DNA of 64,000 nt from Phoronis australis (GCA_002633005.1 NMRA01000084.1:760224-824223), one strand, 5' to 3'. Shown: positions 32,501 to 38,775, counted from the stretch's first letter. Notes: a model not told the origin generated them from the sequence alone. Program-made: numbers and translations.

Positions 32501-33746
32501 TTTCTTGGGTGACTTTTGAAGCTTTTCTCATTAATAACAATTGGTAATCGATTGAGTAGTGTTCACTGAGCAGTGGGCTCCGTCCGTCAAATTGAGGTTC
32601 TGGTCACGTCACTACTTGTCATGTTTCCCTTATTGAGAGTCTAGCGTTGTTAATACAGCGTAATTCTGTAGACCTCACTTAAGATTGTTTGAATATATTT
32701 CCCTAAAAACTGCACATGCACTGTTGTTGTGCAAAGGACTGTGATTTTTTACCCGTATCTCAAATTTACTCTGCCATGGAACCTGAAAAGACTCAGCTGT
32801 TCGCTCCCGGCAAAACCCCTGATAAGGTACTATGTTAGTTCTAAAGAACATTAGATTCGTGGCTGAAGACATCTGTGTTCTTCGTTTCCTTTCTCTACAT
32901 TGTTCACCATTCTTAAGTCAATGTGTATGTGTAATAGACCCAGCTACATGTAAGCACCGTAATTTTTTCGCACGTCATCTGGAACAATTGGAAGTTTAAA
33001 GCTTTGAACCTGATGTAGACCCGCACTTTGTATAAAAATGTCTTGATTTAGACCACTCGCGGTATTTAAACTGGTCTTGAAGTTTTTCTAACATATTAGG
33101 AGAGATTTCAAGTCCTGGGAAAAACCTTATTCCTCGTTAGCTCCACCTGGCGGGTTGTTTTATGCTCCTGATATGGTCACAAGCAACAACTGTTCTTTCC
33201 ATGCATTCTCAGAAATTCTGTCGTTCTGTAATCTGAGCAAGGAACGAGCTGAATGCCCAACATCAGAAGTTAGCATTTTGGGTTAAAGGTTGGTTTATAG
33301 TAGGATTCATATGACCCTTGACTTTCAGTAAAATTTTGCAGTCACCCTTTGTACTGTTGTGCCGCCGTTGGTGTTTTGTCTTCTCACCGTTTTGTTCACT
33401 TACAGTTAACCCGTTAGCGAACGTCGATCTGTCGTCACTGAAGTGCCCCGAGTGTTCGAAGACGTTTGACTCCCGGGACAAACTGGTGTGGCACATGCAG
33501 AGCCACGCTGTGGACAAAACGAGTCAGGAAGTGAAACAGTTCGTCTGCTTCATTTGCACCAAATCGTTTGGAACCAAAAGTCATCTCAAGCAACACCAAG
33601 TGTGTCATATGGATAAAAGTCTAAGCCCTTTCCAGTGTAAAGCTTGTGGCAAGAAATTTTCTCGCAAGCAGCACTGGCAGATGCACGAAGCCAAGTGTTT
33701 GAACAACGCCATAGCAATGTTCCAGGCTAGCAAGAACAATCACTGA
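2391..33746 (+). CDS. Zinc-finger gene with eleven alternative terminal exons (lola-like architecture)
   Basis: Whole-locus entry; exons are listed separately. The shared part is 2391-2547, 5262-5333, 5685-5756, 6036-6107 and 6809-6961. It then leads either to a seven-finger terminal exon (7259-7854) or through 10604-11120 and 13889-13935 to one of ten three-finger terminal exons (17087 to 33746). All junctions are GT-AG and in phase, and each full combination is a whole number of codons. Predicted proteins are 373 residues (seven-finger form) or 466-499 residues. C2H2 proteins of this design are nuclear DNA-binding factors whose target choice depends on the terminal exon; that role is inferred. 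Unlike Drosophila lola or mod(mdg4), no BTB domain is visible, so an upstream exon may lie outside the window or the N-terminal module may replace it. The splice pattern is my reading of the sequence and has no transcript support. Confidence 0.8.
2548..5261 (+). other. Intron 1, no supported exon
   Basis: This is 2.7 kb of AT-rich sequence. Weak exon-like bits occur (for example an acceptor TTTACAG at 5123-5129 followed by a short frame that stops at once), but none fits phase 1 in and out. Confidence 0.45.
5262..5333 (+). CDS. 72-nt cassette exon, repeat 1
   Basis: The acceptor is GCTTTTTTCAG and the donor ACCG|GTAAGT. The exon is 72 nt, phase 1 on both sides, so it can be included or skipped without changing frame. 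It encodes 24 residues (VLAPPLSVNEEYS, then VGGSALNISDT). It aligns with the next exon over its whole length (shared core GSSAL/GGSALxI, acidic end), so the two are a tandem exon duplication. The sequence is low-complexity and probably disordered. Confidence 0.75.
5685..5756 (+). CDS. 72-nt cassette exon, repeat 2
   Basis: The acceptor is TTCTTTTCAG and the donor GAGG|GTAAGT. It has the same length and phases as the exon before it, and encodes VVEQTVSFNPEF then PSGSSALSIENE. The matching positions with repeat 1 (V at the start, S-x-N-x-E/P, GSSALSI, acidic end) indicate a common origin. Function unknown; probably a disordered linker whose length is varied by splicing. Confidence 0.75.
6036..6107 (+). 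CDS. 72-nt cassette exon, repeat 3
   Basis: The acceptor is TTTTTTGGCACAG and the donor GAAG|GTAAGT. It is again 72 nt and phase 1 to 1. It encodes GLLCSSVTTDST then GHPQSSVTQKDE. Residue similarity to repeats 1 and 2 is weak (SSV, acidic end), but identical length and phase make a third, older copy plausible. Confidence 0.7.
6501..6745 (+). CDS. Possible alternative terminal exon without fingers
   Basis: The frame is open from 6500 to a TGA at 6743-6745 and has a coding-like, acidic end (SVQDENIASDLKAPELD). An acceptor at 6658-6659 (CTTCAAATCTCAG) would enter this frame in phase 1, giving a short exon 6660-6745 and a finger-less isoform of 152 residues. An earlier AG at 6499-6500 also fits the phase. 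No in-phase donor joins it to the exon at 6809. It may instead be chance or a decayed exon. Confidence 0.3.
6809..6961 (+). CDS. 153-nt acidic exon of the shared part
   Basis: The acceptor is ATTTTTTGCTCAG and the donor CGAG|GTAAAC. The exon is 153 nt, phase 1 to 1, and encodes 51 residues rich in Asp, Glu, Ser and Thr (VDAEEDLDLTDYKVNVDSS at the start, ending PTVPTAVQR). Such acidic stretches are common in activation or adaptor regions; I infer a disordered transcriptional effector segment. It is the last exon shared by the seven-finger form and the long forms. Confidence 0.7.
7259..7854 (+). CDS. Terminal exon with seven zinc fingers (short-locus isoform)
   Basis: The acceptor is ATTCCTTCTTTTCAG; the exon enters in phase 1 (GPFPC...) and stops at TAA 7852-7854. 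Fingers in order, by first Cys pair: CTDC, CEEC, CPVC, CKIC, CPSC, CKYC and CIRC. The first six end in two His; the last has Cys as fourth ligand (DRHRLTC). Most linkers are not the TGEKP type. Finger 2 has an extra residue between the His pair (HQRTKH) and finger 3 lacks the usual Phe before the helix. Joined to the upstream exons it gives a 373-residue protein without the NLS/Arg-Gly exon. Its fingers do not share the WH-x-Q signature of the ten distal exons, so it is a separate class. Use of this exon and of the distal ones is mutually exclusive. Confidence 0.8.
7855..9310 (+). other. 3' untranslated region and intron, no further exon seen
   Basis: AT-rich sequence after the seven-finger exon. 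The first AATAAA is at 8978-8983, more than 1.1 kb after the stop, so the 3' end may use a variant signal or a long UTR. An 87-codon open frame at 8572-8835 has no splice partner or recognisable family and is probably chance. Confidence 0.4.
9315..10185 (+). repeat. Dispersed repeat, copy 1
   Basis: Blocks here reappear in the same order at 34.2-36.1 kb. Examples: CTGCTAATCTxTAAAACAAA near 9322 and 34191; AAATCATTGGTTGA-like near 9442 and 34303; TAGTTTTTGATT near 9685 and 34543; ACATTATCGG/GCATTATCGG near 9857 and 35153; and a block around AAxCTTAAxGAAACTT near 10050 and 35925. Copies are diverged and differ by insertions. No protein is evident. Both copies sit within about 2.5 kb downstream of a terminal finger exon. 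Confidence 0.55.
10222..10600 (+). other. Intronic stretch with coding-like but phase-incompatible frames
   Basis: After an acceptor (GTATTGTAG at 10221) a frame runs from 10222 (SIDFGDLDLSKNYYQN...) to a stop at 10447. A second frame (MTSNLGSVNTEHVLDGR...) follows near 10460 and stops before 10560. Phase 1 entry gives an immediate stop, so it cannot join the chain of shared exons. It could be a decayed exon or chance. Confidence 0.25.
10604..11120 (+). CDS. 517-nt exon: NLS and Arg-Gly-rich region shared by the long isoforms
   Basis: The acceptor is CACCTTATTTCCAG, entered in phase 1; the donor is ATCAG|GTATGT, leaving phase 2. Residues in order: a Ser/Asp/Trp/Tyr-rich acidic start (DSDSQPNWQDSSGDP...), then the basic cluster TPPKKKSR, a likely monopartite nuclear localisation signal. 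Next comes a Pro/Ser/Asp stretch containing IKPKLEPNPD and a Met/Pro-rich segment. The end is Arg-Gly/Met-rich (SPRGRGSSMRARG, then MRGGMRVSMRGRGG). RG/RGG segments commonly bind RNA or are methylated on Arg; that is family knowledge, not shown here. The exon is absent from the seven-finger form, so the choice of terminal exon also decides whether the protein carries these regions. Confidence 0.75.
11121..13888 (+). other. Intron between the 517-nt and 47-nt exons
   Basis: 2.8 kb of AT-rich sequence. No phase-compatible exon, RNA gene or clear mobile element was seen. Confidence 0.45.
13889..13935 (+). CDS. 47-nt bridging exon of the long isoforms
   Basis: The acceptor is TTTTTTCGTTGTAG and the donor CCAG|GTCAGT. 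It enters in phase 2 (AG|G, Arg) and leaves in phase 1, exactly what all ten distal exons need. It encodes RMPSTKPAVQMPRPMP plus one base, continuing the basic, Met/Pro-rich character of the exon before it. Its donor is the single splice site that would have to pair with ten alternative acceptors. Small size makes the call less secure, but the phase conversion and composition fit. Confidence 0.65.
13936..17086 (+). other. Intron leading into the cassette array
   Basis: 3.15 kb without a supported exon. Open frames at 14765-14959, 15560-15763 and 16705-17013 lack a suitable acceptor/donor context or coding composition. If terminal-exon choice is controlled locally, the docking sequences could lie here, but I saw no obvious repeated selector motif. 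Confidence 0.4.
17087..17496 (+). CDS. Terminal exon, finger cassette 1 (C2HC type)
   Basis: The acceptor is CACCTATTTTCCAG, phase 1; stop TAG 17494-17496. Three fingers: CSICNKEFASEKELVWHMQSC (C2HC), then CPVC...HQMTH, then CAKC...HELLC (C2HC). The linker between fingers 2 and 3 is IDLRFSPYK instead of TGEKP. The tail is acidic (DESNPDTNLLDYLGGMDNY), the longest after-finger tail apart from cassette 5. Full isoform predicted at 499 residues. Only 220 bp separate it from the next cassette, and no AATAAA or ATTAAA occurs in that gap, so transcripts ending here may read through to the signals near 18444. Confidence 0.85.
17717..18045 (+). CDS. Terminal exon, finger cassette 2 (C2H2 type)
   Basis: The acceptor is TTATCCTCTTTGCAG, phase 1; stop TAA 18043-18045. 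Fingers: CTQC...WHVQSH (C2H2), CNICGKSFPAKGNLRQHQ...H, CERCGKRFVRKHHLKGH then C five residues on. Linker 2-3 is MDKRFSPFR. Belongs to the WH-x-Q-S-H subfamily with cassettes 7-10. Predicted full isoform 472 residues. GC-rich third positions contrast with the AT-rich flanks, supporting selection on the frame. Two polyadenylation signals follow at 18444 and 18475. Confidence 0.85.
18444..18480 (+). promoter_or_regulatory. Polyadenylation signals after cassette 2
   Basis: AATAAA at 18444-18449 and again at 18475-18480, with a GT-rich stretch (GGTAGGTTGTGTGCAAGTG) between them, as expected downstream of a cleavage site. They could serve cassettes 1 and 2. Confidence 0.6.
18688..19028 (+). CDS. 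Terminal exon, finger cassette 3 (C2HC type)
   Basis: The acceptor is GTTTTGTTATTTTCCAG, phase 1; stop TAG 19026-19028. Fingers: CPQCSKTFAKESELLWHTQTC, CPTCRKGFKSKAILRQHR..H, CHYCFKPFPRKFCVKRH then GC. Linker 2-3 is IDLQNSPYK. Very close to cassette 1 in finger 2 (RKGFKSK-x-ILxQH), so 1 and 3 are probably sister duplicates with cassette 2 between them. Predicted full isoform 476 residues. No AATAAA lies between its stop and cassette 4. Confidence 0.85.
19388..19734 (+). CDS. Terminal exon, finger cassette 4 (C2HC type)
   Basis: The acceptor is CTTCCTGTTTTGCAG, phase 1; stop TGA 19732-19734. Fingers: CQNCGKRLPSERQLLWHMQMC, CRVCRKVFKTQQTLKQHQ..H, CGHCDKPFKRKAHLQSH then RC. Linker 2-3 is MDPRFSPYR. 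Finger 1 has Leu where Phe is usual (GKRLPSE). Predicted full isoform 478 residues. Confidence 0.85.
19735..22208 (+). other. 2.5-kb gap between cassettes 4 and 5
   Basis: AT-rich. A CT dinucleotide run is at 20082-20095 and an ATTAAA at 20669-20674, 935 bases after the stop of cassette 4. A good acceptor at about 20990 opens a 42-codon frame without fingers; I do not count it as an exon. No decayed cassette was recognised. Confidence 0.4.
22209..22597 (+). CDS. Terminal exon, finger cassette 5 (C2HC type, Ser-rich tail)
   Basis: The acceptor is TTCATGTCTTTCCAG, phase 1; stop TAA 22595-22597. Fingers: CPTCNKCFSSQDELVWHSNTC, CNICRKGLKSVKSLRRHR..H, CRACQKPFRRCDHLQRH then SC. Linker 2-3 is VDVQFSPFK. 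It departs from its sisters by having S-N instead of x-Q after the WH of finger 1, Leu instead of Phe in finger 2, and a long Ser/Thr/Gln tail (SSSQESFSTLSSDQSTLY). Predicted full isoform 492 residues. Confidence 0.85.
22598..23371 (+). other. Gap between cassettes 5 and 6
   Basis: 774 bp, no AATAAA or ATTAAA and no coding signal that I can support. Confidence 0.4.
23372..23691 (+). CDS. Terminal exon, finger cassette 6 (C2HC type)
   Basis: The acceptor is TTTTCCTTTTTTCTAG, phase 1; stop TAA 23689-23691. Fingers: CSNCGLSFAFERELVWHLQMC, CRLCHKAFKSHRNLKQHR..H, CNFCEKRFKRKFHANRH then TC. Linker 2-3 is IDVRLSPYQ. Predicted full isoform 469 residues. The tail after finger 3 is only PSRPSVK. Confidence 0.85.
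24076..24386 (+). CDS. Terminal exon, finger cassette 7 (C2H2 type)
   Basis: The acceptor is CCTTTTGTTTGTAG, phase 1; stop TAA 24384-24386. Fingers: CLRCGKKFSSSQDLTWHMKTH, CDICRKSFKTKASLRQHQ..H, CRICGKRFVRKHVFQKH then KC. Linker 2-3 is MDRNFSPHQ. Shortest cassette, predicted full isoform 466 residues. The region between fingers 1 and 2 (ITSQTALMYV) matches cassette 2 (VTSRAALMHV), linking these two by descent. Confidence 0.85.
24387..25024 (+). other. Gap between cassettes 7 and 8
   Basis: 638 bp of AT-rich sequence with no polyadenylation hexamer and no supported frame. Confidence 0.4.
25025..25383 (+). CDS. Terminal exon, finger cassette 8 (C2H2 type)
   Basis: The acceptor is ATTTTGTTTTTTTAG, phase 1; stop TAA 25381-25383. 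Fingers: CPECGRSCTDMQDLNWHMQSH, CHVCKKAFKSRASLRQHQVCH, CKCCAKKFVRKQDHQRH then RC. Linker 2-3 is MDKTFSPFQ. Finger 1 has Cys instead of the structural Phe (GRSCTD), which could weaken that finger. Tail AFSEYQASRGVLPQ resembles the tail of cassette 10 (AMFQASKNNH). Predicted full isoform 482 residues. Confidence 0.85.
25384..28765 (+). other. 3.4-kb gap between cassettes 8 and 9
   Basis: AT-rich, with poly-T at 26727-26737 and three AATAAA strings at 27561-27566, 27701-27706 and 27764-27769. These are the first AATAAA signals after cassette 8. Open frames here (26368-26795, 27189-27437, 28183-28467) are hydrophobic or low-complexity and lack splice partners. Confidence 0.4.
28766..29118 (+). 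CDS. Terminal exon, finger cassette 9 (C2H2 type)
   Basis: The acceptor is TCTCGCTGTTTTGTAG, phase 1; stop TGA 29116-29118. Fingers: CTQCDKYFSSLEEMTWHVQ then SEH (one extra residue between the His pair), CTTCQKSFSSKFQLKRHQLCH, CRVCQKRFVRKYDAKRH then TC. Linker 2-3 is VDKCYSPFH. Predicted full isoform 480 residues. An AATAAA lies 138 bases after the stop. Confidence 0.85.
29256..29261 (+). promoter_or_regulatory. Polyadenylation signal after cassette 9
   Basis: AATAAA in the context TCGCCAATAAATC, 138 bases beyond the stop of cassette 9. Distance and position are typical. Confidence 0.55.
29995..30095. repeat. 43/44-bp tandem duplication followed by a C tract
   Basis: Unit 1 is 29995-30037 and unit 2 is 30038-30081. 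Both read GAATCCATG-GCGCACCCAAGG... to GGGGCTCGAAC and differ by one substitution and one G. A run of C follows at about 30084-30094. A GC island inside AT-rich intron; the downstream frame AAAAAGTCC repeats at 30115-30165 are also irregularly repeated. Confidence 0.75.
30890..31042. mobile_element. Short inverted-repeat element (CAGTGGCGGAT ends), copy 1
   Basis: Begins CAGTGGCGGATTTAG and ends CTGGATCCGCCCCTG, so the ends are imperfect inverted repeats. The interior CCTAAAATTCTCCGAGATTC and CATTTGGCA-TxCGGGGGTG block is shared with 42886-43028. No coding capacity; a non-autonomous DNA element (MITE-like) is likely. I could not see a clear target-site duplication. Confidence 0.7.
33406..33746 (+). 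CDS. Terminal exon, finger cassette 10 (C2H2 type)
   Basis: The acceptor is TTTTGTTCACTTACAG, phase 1; stop TGA 33744-33746. Fingers: CPECSKTFDSRDKLVWHMQSH, CFICTKSFGTKSHLKQHQVCH, CKACGKKFSRKQHWQMH then KC. Linker 2-3 is MDKSLSPFQ. Predicted full isoform 476 residues. It lies almost 20 kb from the 47-nt exon, with at least five intervening AATAAA signals, so making this isoform in cis needs their suppression. Confidence 0.85.
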
Positions 33747-34184
33747 CATAACTGCAAATTTTGAAAGGGGCTTATGGCATTGGCTATTTTTGTTTATCAT
33801 TGTTATCCAAAATACAGGGCGCATTTACAATAGCGCCCACTAGTCGACTTTCAAAGCAATATTTGCATATATTTTCAAGACATGAAACTGATGATATACT
33901 AGTCAGTGAGCCCTGAGCAGTAGGAGAAAATTTTGTGAGTACATGTATTTTCTGTTTTACCTGACAGTTTGCTTTCTTGCTGCCTAAACAGAGTCACCTT
34001 AGACAAACATATTAAGATTTGCACTGTAAAGCTACCTCTAGTTAAATCAATTATTGAAATCCTTTTGAAAACGGATTAATTTTGGCACACTATGTCAGTT
34101 TTTTTACTTTATTGGCTTTGATTGTTTGCCCTATTAACTGAATTTCTTAGGTCAGCCGATCTATTTTTCTATTTTTGTCTTTAA

Positions 34185-36085
34185 CTGCTGCTAATCTGTA
34201 AAACAAAGTGAGTGTCACCGCCTTATTTCTTCCGTTATGGTCGCCTAACCAGAGGCGCCGCAAAGATGTTGAATTTACATGAGTAGTGTAAAACTTTTTC
34301 TAATTAAATCATTGGTTGATCTCGTTTTGAAAAAGGCTTAATTTTGTCGCACGGCGTCAGTTTTATGATTATATCTTTTGAATTATTTTCCTGTCCACTG
34401 GTTTTCTTACGTCCACGGAGTTGATTACCTCAAATTTTAGTGTTTAATTGGTTTTTATACAAAAAGTACACCGTTGATTTTTAATGCTTTTTTGTGATGC
34501 TACTGGTGTTTCCGGTGGAATGAGAAAAAGTACTTTCACTATTTTAGTTTTTGATTTTTATAGCTCAATCAGTGTCACATATGAAGGTTCCGTTTGATTT
34601 TCTCGAAATCGCGCCAAGTTCAAGACTACGATTACCAACCTGCATTTCACTACATAGAAATTGCGTTGTATTGTTAGGATTGTGATGCAAAAAAACAGAC
34701 TACATATTTACATAATAGTTTGTGACCTTTGTTTAGTTACTCGGTGAAGAAAACGGGGTACTTGTTGATTTATTGTTGTAGGTAATGTGTATGTACACTG
34801 TATTGTAGTAATATTGTTTCATGTGACATATAGATATTCACGATAGTGTGAAATAAAAAATGAATTTAAAAAAGGCGTTAAGAAAAAACTAAAGCGAGAA
34901 GTGCTTTCCTTGATAAAGTCAGATTTGCCGTTTTAGCGCGAATGATGTCACATATGTCTATGTGTTTAGGCCTTTTTTATATGTAGCACTGTCGCGTTGA
35001 GATGTTTGATGCCGCGTGTTATAATAAGAAAATTCAGCGCAGAGTTAACATTTTCGGAATTATGAAATATTTTATTTGAAATGAAAGTAATGTTCAGATG
35101 TTTTGCATGCTTTGCGGCATTTTTGGCTAACTGTGCCGAACGTCCTCAAAGGTACATTATCGGCGAGAAAGTAAATGCTTTCTCAAGTGACCTATCTCCT
35201 CAGATAGAGCCCATCTCTTTGCCGTTTAGCTAAAACCCTTTCGTTAGTGGCCGAACATTGCCTTGTTTAATACAGGCATTGATTTCAGCAAATGCCTGAC
35301 AAAGAACGGCGAGAATTGGTGATTTGGCATGACATCGCAACACACAACGATTTTGTTTTTTATATTATACCTCTGATCATAACTATTACTAAGAACTTAA
35401 AGATTTCTATCTCATCCAATGGTATTTTCAAAAATATGTTTTTCGACCTTAAGACCGCTAATGTCACTCCAAGTATGCAGTCGTACATGTATAGGCGTGT
35501 CTGGACTTTGCTAATGCCGTTTGTGGTGCATGTGACCTGGATTTGCCCGAATTTTATCAACCTGTGCCGAAATGCTCCGAACTTCGATTTCTTAAAGCGA
35601 GAGATCAAAATTAGTGGCAAAAGTGTGCTTTATATGAATACTATATGAAGACGTATTATTTACAATACAGTTCAGTTCAAAATTGTACATCAACAAAAAG
35701 AATGTTTTTAAAATACCACACAGTGTAAAATGACATGTCACGATAGCAACGTCTCTAAAAATGCTGAATATTGTGCTGCCTCTTCGTCATACCAACATTT
35801 TAGTCCGAGCGTATTACTGAAAAGGCAGACATCAGTCTATGTGTATTCAATATTTTCAGTGTAATTTTATTGAGATAAAGATATGTATCGTTTGCACGAG
35901 TTTTTCATTTCCAATACCTTGGTAACTTAAAGAAACTTCGTCCTTTGTAGTTTTGTTCTGAACTTGGACAGGAATTACCCGTAGCGACAACAAAAACTAC
36001 CGGTTGGCTGAACCTTCGCATGATCTTTTTACGAAGGTGCGTAGCTGTAGCTGTACACAGAGGGCGCTAGTGCAGGCGCTTGGTA
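34185..36085 (+). repeat. Dispersed repeat, copy 2
   Basis: Collinear, diverged match to 9315-10185, but spread over 1.9 kb because of extra sequence between about 34660 and 35860. A further weak partial copy of its left part may precede it at 34030-34180 (AAATCAATTATTGAAATCC). No protein frame. It ends just before the long inverted-repeat element. Confidence 0.5.
34852..34857 (+). promoter_or_regulatory. Possible polyadenylation signal after cassette 10
   Basis: AATAAA in GAAATAAAAAATG, about 1.1 kb after the stop of cassette 10. It lies beside the second copy of the dispersed repeat, so it may belong to the repeat instead. Confidence 0.35.
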
Positions 36086-36144
36086 GAGAAATCAAATATT
36101 CTTTGACAGCAGACGACTACTGCATTGTTGCCCGTGCAGGCTGT

Positions 36145-38775
36145 TCATCTACTATTAGTCAGCTTTGTTGTGTAATTTTGGAATTTTTTGGGGAAAGTGG
36201 AAACTATACATTTTTGGAAACCTCATAGAATGACAAATCAGAAAATAATTGATTCCATTTTGGCGGCCATCTTGGGTTTTCAAAAATAGCACCCGTAAAA
36301 TGGATTTTGTCCAATATCTCCGCTTTTGGGTCACTTAGAATGTTGGTTTTTATGGCTACACCTCTATTTCTCAGGTCAAGGAATTTAAGTTTTGGGCGCC
36401 ATCTTGGCGGCCATCTTGGATTTTTAAAAATGGCGCCCGTAAAATACATTTTCCTCAGTATCTTTGCTCACATTTTCTAAGTACATTCTTCATGTAATCC
36501 GACACATATGATCACTATCTTACTTTCTTGTATATTTTGTTCGAAGCTTGTTTCCTTCAAGACACTTAAAACTAAACCAGTACCTAAACATCTTATTTAC
36601 GTTTGAAAAACGCGAAAGTATGTTTTTTGTAGTATCAATAGTCTTTCAAAACTTTGAAATCAGTCTATAAATTATTACTATAGCCATCACTGACACCAGG
36701 AATCACGTCATCATCACCATTCTGACATTCTGCACTATACTGACATAGATCTGTGTAAGATAGGTCTTTTGATCGGCAAGAGCATCTTTGGGAAGAGGAA
36801 TTGTTTTAACACTGGCATCTGACCATCTCAGTGATGGCCTCTGGCGCCGGAATCTCTTCAGTTGTGTTTCAGCTTGTCATCTTTGTCCTTGTAAATTCAT
36901 TCTGCAATAGGTCAAGGAACTCCTGTTGAGCAATGACTGCCTGGCCCCACTCGCTGGCTTGAATAAACACCATCAGCACATGCTGTTTCAAAGCATCAAT
37001 GGTTGGTGGACGTTTGTCGCTGTCAGCCATATGTTTACAGAATAGGTACCATCTCAGCTCTGGAATGCTATTTGTGTCTATACCCTGTGGTGAGTATGCA
37101 CATGTAAAAGGGGCTAATGTGAAAAGAGGTTCACCTGTTACTTATAAGCAGTACAAAAAGTCTGCTGTGCATTGATATCATCGGTGTTTGCCTTCAAATA
37201 TATATTCAACCTATAGAATGGACCAGTGCTGTCTGTCCATGTAAAAGCATGGAAAGCAGGAAGAGCCTTTGCCCGGACAGCACCTAATATTGTCCATATT
37301 GGATTCACGTCCACAACCCCAGATGCCATGAGGACTGAAGTATTTCTGAGAAGCCTGCCATAATAGGCAATGACGATTACCAGTACATCTATGTCAGGTG
37401 AAAAGAAAACATCAGCTGAGAATCAGGGACCATTTGATGTGATGCCAGAACTGCATGATGTACAGCGCATTAGCAATACATCTGCTTTTTCGTGATCGTT
37501 TTCTTCTAAGCGTAGGTCACGTCGGTTGCTCTTTGTTCATCCTGAAGCTGAAGTAATGGCTATCTTGGCAGAGTCTTTACTATATTCAAGTGTCTTTGCA
37601 GACAGATATTCAGTAAGTTGAGCCTTTCTTGGTCATGGGAGAGGAAACGGCTCTTTGAGATGTTCTTTATGTAAGTCTCATCTCTTATCTGGTGCTGTAC
37701 TTGACCCTTTCTCTGCCTCCTTTTTTCTCGTGTGGCTTGCTTCAAAGAGTTGTCTTTGTGGGTGTCAAAAACCAGAATGATATCGTCATAATCTCTAGTT
37801 ATGAACATCACTTCCATACTATCTACACGTGCAGTTTTATGGTTTCGGTGAACACACTCATTGGATGTTGTTTACATGTTTTCTGGGTCTAAAACCTCTC
37901 TTGCAGCTTGAGGACTGCCCTGTTCTAAGACGTCTGCTTTGGAAAGTTTCTGCAGAAGATGGATTCGATTCCATTTGTCTGTGTATGACAGCATTGCCCT
38001 ACTGGCAGCAACGATTGTTCTTTGTGTTAGGGTGAATTCGTAGCTGACAGCTTGTTTCTGGTCGATTTGCCCAGCAGGCTACAACAGTTGTTCTCGTCAT
38101 TGATCCTCAGCCTGGTTACTGCCAAGCTTATCTTCCATCCGACTGCCAAAGGCAAAATGCATTTCCATTGAGTAGAGGAGAACTGGGTTCCAAAGTGAAC
38201 AGTGGAAATAATAACGAAATGTTCAAAAGATATGTCTCAAATGTCTTTTGAAAAAGATATAGATATACACTGTAAATATACATGTAGGTTAATCTGCGTT
38301 TCTGTGATTCCTTTAAATATTCTGGGGGTTCGTATCTGCTATTAAAATCATTTAGATTATTTGTATCATTTTAGAAATAGTTTTTCAATTCCTTACCCCA
38401 CAAAATGTAGGTGCAGCCATTACAACGAACATTCTAAGTGACCCAATAGCAGAAATACTGAGCAAAATGTATTTTACGGGCGCCATTTGTGAACTTTCAA
38501 GATGACCGCCATTAAAATTAAAAGTTCCAATTCATTGACCTCAGAACTGCAGGTGTAGTGATAAAAACTAACATTCTCAGTTACCCAAGGGCGGATATAT
38601 TGGGCAAAATCCATTTTACCGGCGCCATTTTTGAAAATCCAAGATGGTCACCGTAAAAATGGAATCAATTATTTTCTGATTCGTCATTCCATGACGTTTC
38701 CAAAAATATATAGTTTCCACTTTCCCAAAAAAATTCCAACGAATGTCAAAATTTGGACATAGTGAACCTGACTAT
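36145..38775 (-). mobile_element. 2.6-kb element with long (about 350 bp) inverted arms
   Basis: The left arm (about 36145-36480) matches the reverse complement of the right arm (about 38425-38775) along its length. Shared landmarks are GGGAAAGTGGAAACTATA, ATCAGAAAATAATTGATTCC, TAAAATGGATTTTG and TGGCGCCCGTAAAATACATT. Each arm also holds an internal duplication of about 145 bp around GGCCATCTTGG and CCCGTAAAAT. The 1.9-kb centre carries remnants of a minus-strand gene. The design is that of a DNA transposon with long inverted repeats; arm divergence and the broken gene say it is old. Ends are approximate. Confidence 0.75.
36869..37817 (-). pseudogene. Broken gene of the inverted-repeat element
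   Basis: Three minus-strand fragments lie in order. 37817-37560 includes FITRDYDDIILVFDTHKDN and SLKQATREKRRQ. 37329-37138 includes ILGAVRAKALPAFHAF. 37030-36869 includes RPPTIDALKQHVLMVFIQA. From memory, proteins with the motifs FDxYxxxSLKxxTREKRR, LPAFHAxTGxDxT and LPPTxDALxxHxxRA, in that order, recur in many copies in marine-invertebrate genomes and behave like a mobile-element protein; their activity is not established to my knowledge. Here the frame is interrupted between fragments, so it is a dead copy. Family assignment is a recollection, not a search. Confidence 0.55.

Larger units (their letters stand above)
29119..33405 (+). other. 4.3-kb gap between cassettes 9 and 10
   Basis: Contains the polyadenylation signal of cassette 9, a 43-44 bp tandem duplication with poly-C (29995-30095) and one short CAGTGGCGGAT-type element (30890-31042). 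The rest is AT-rich with no supported exon. The open frames around 29823-30325 are by-products of the GC-rich duplication. Confidence 0.45.
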
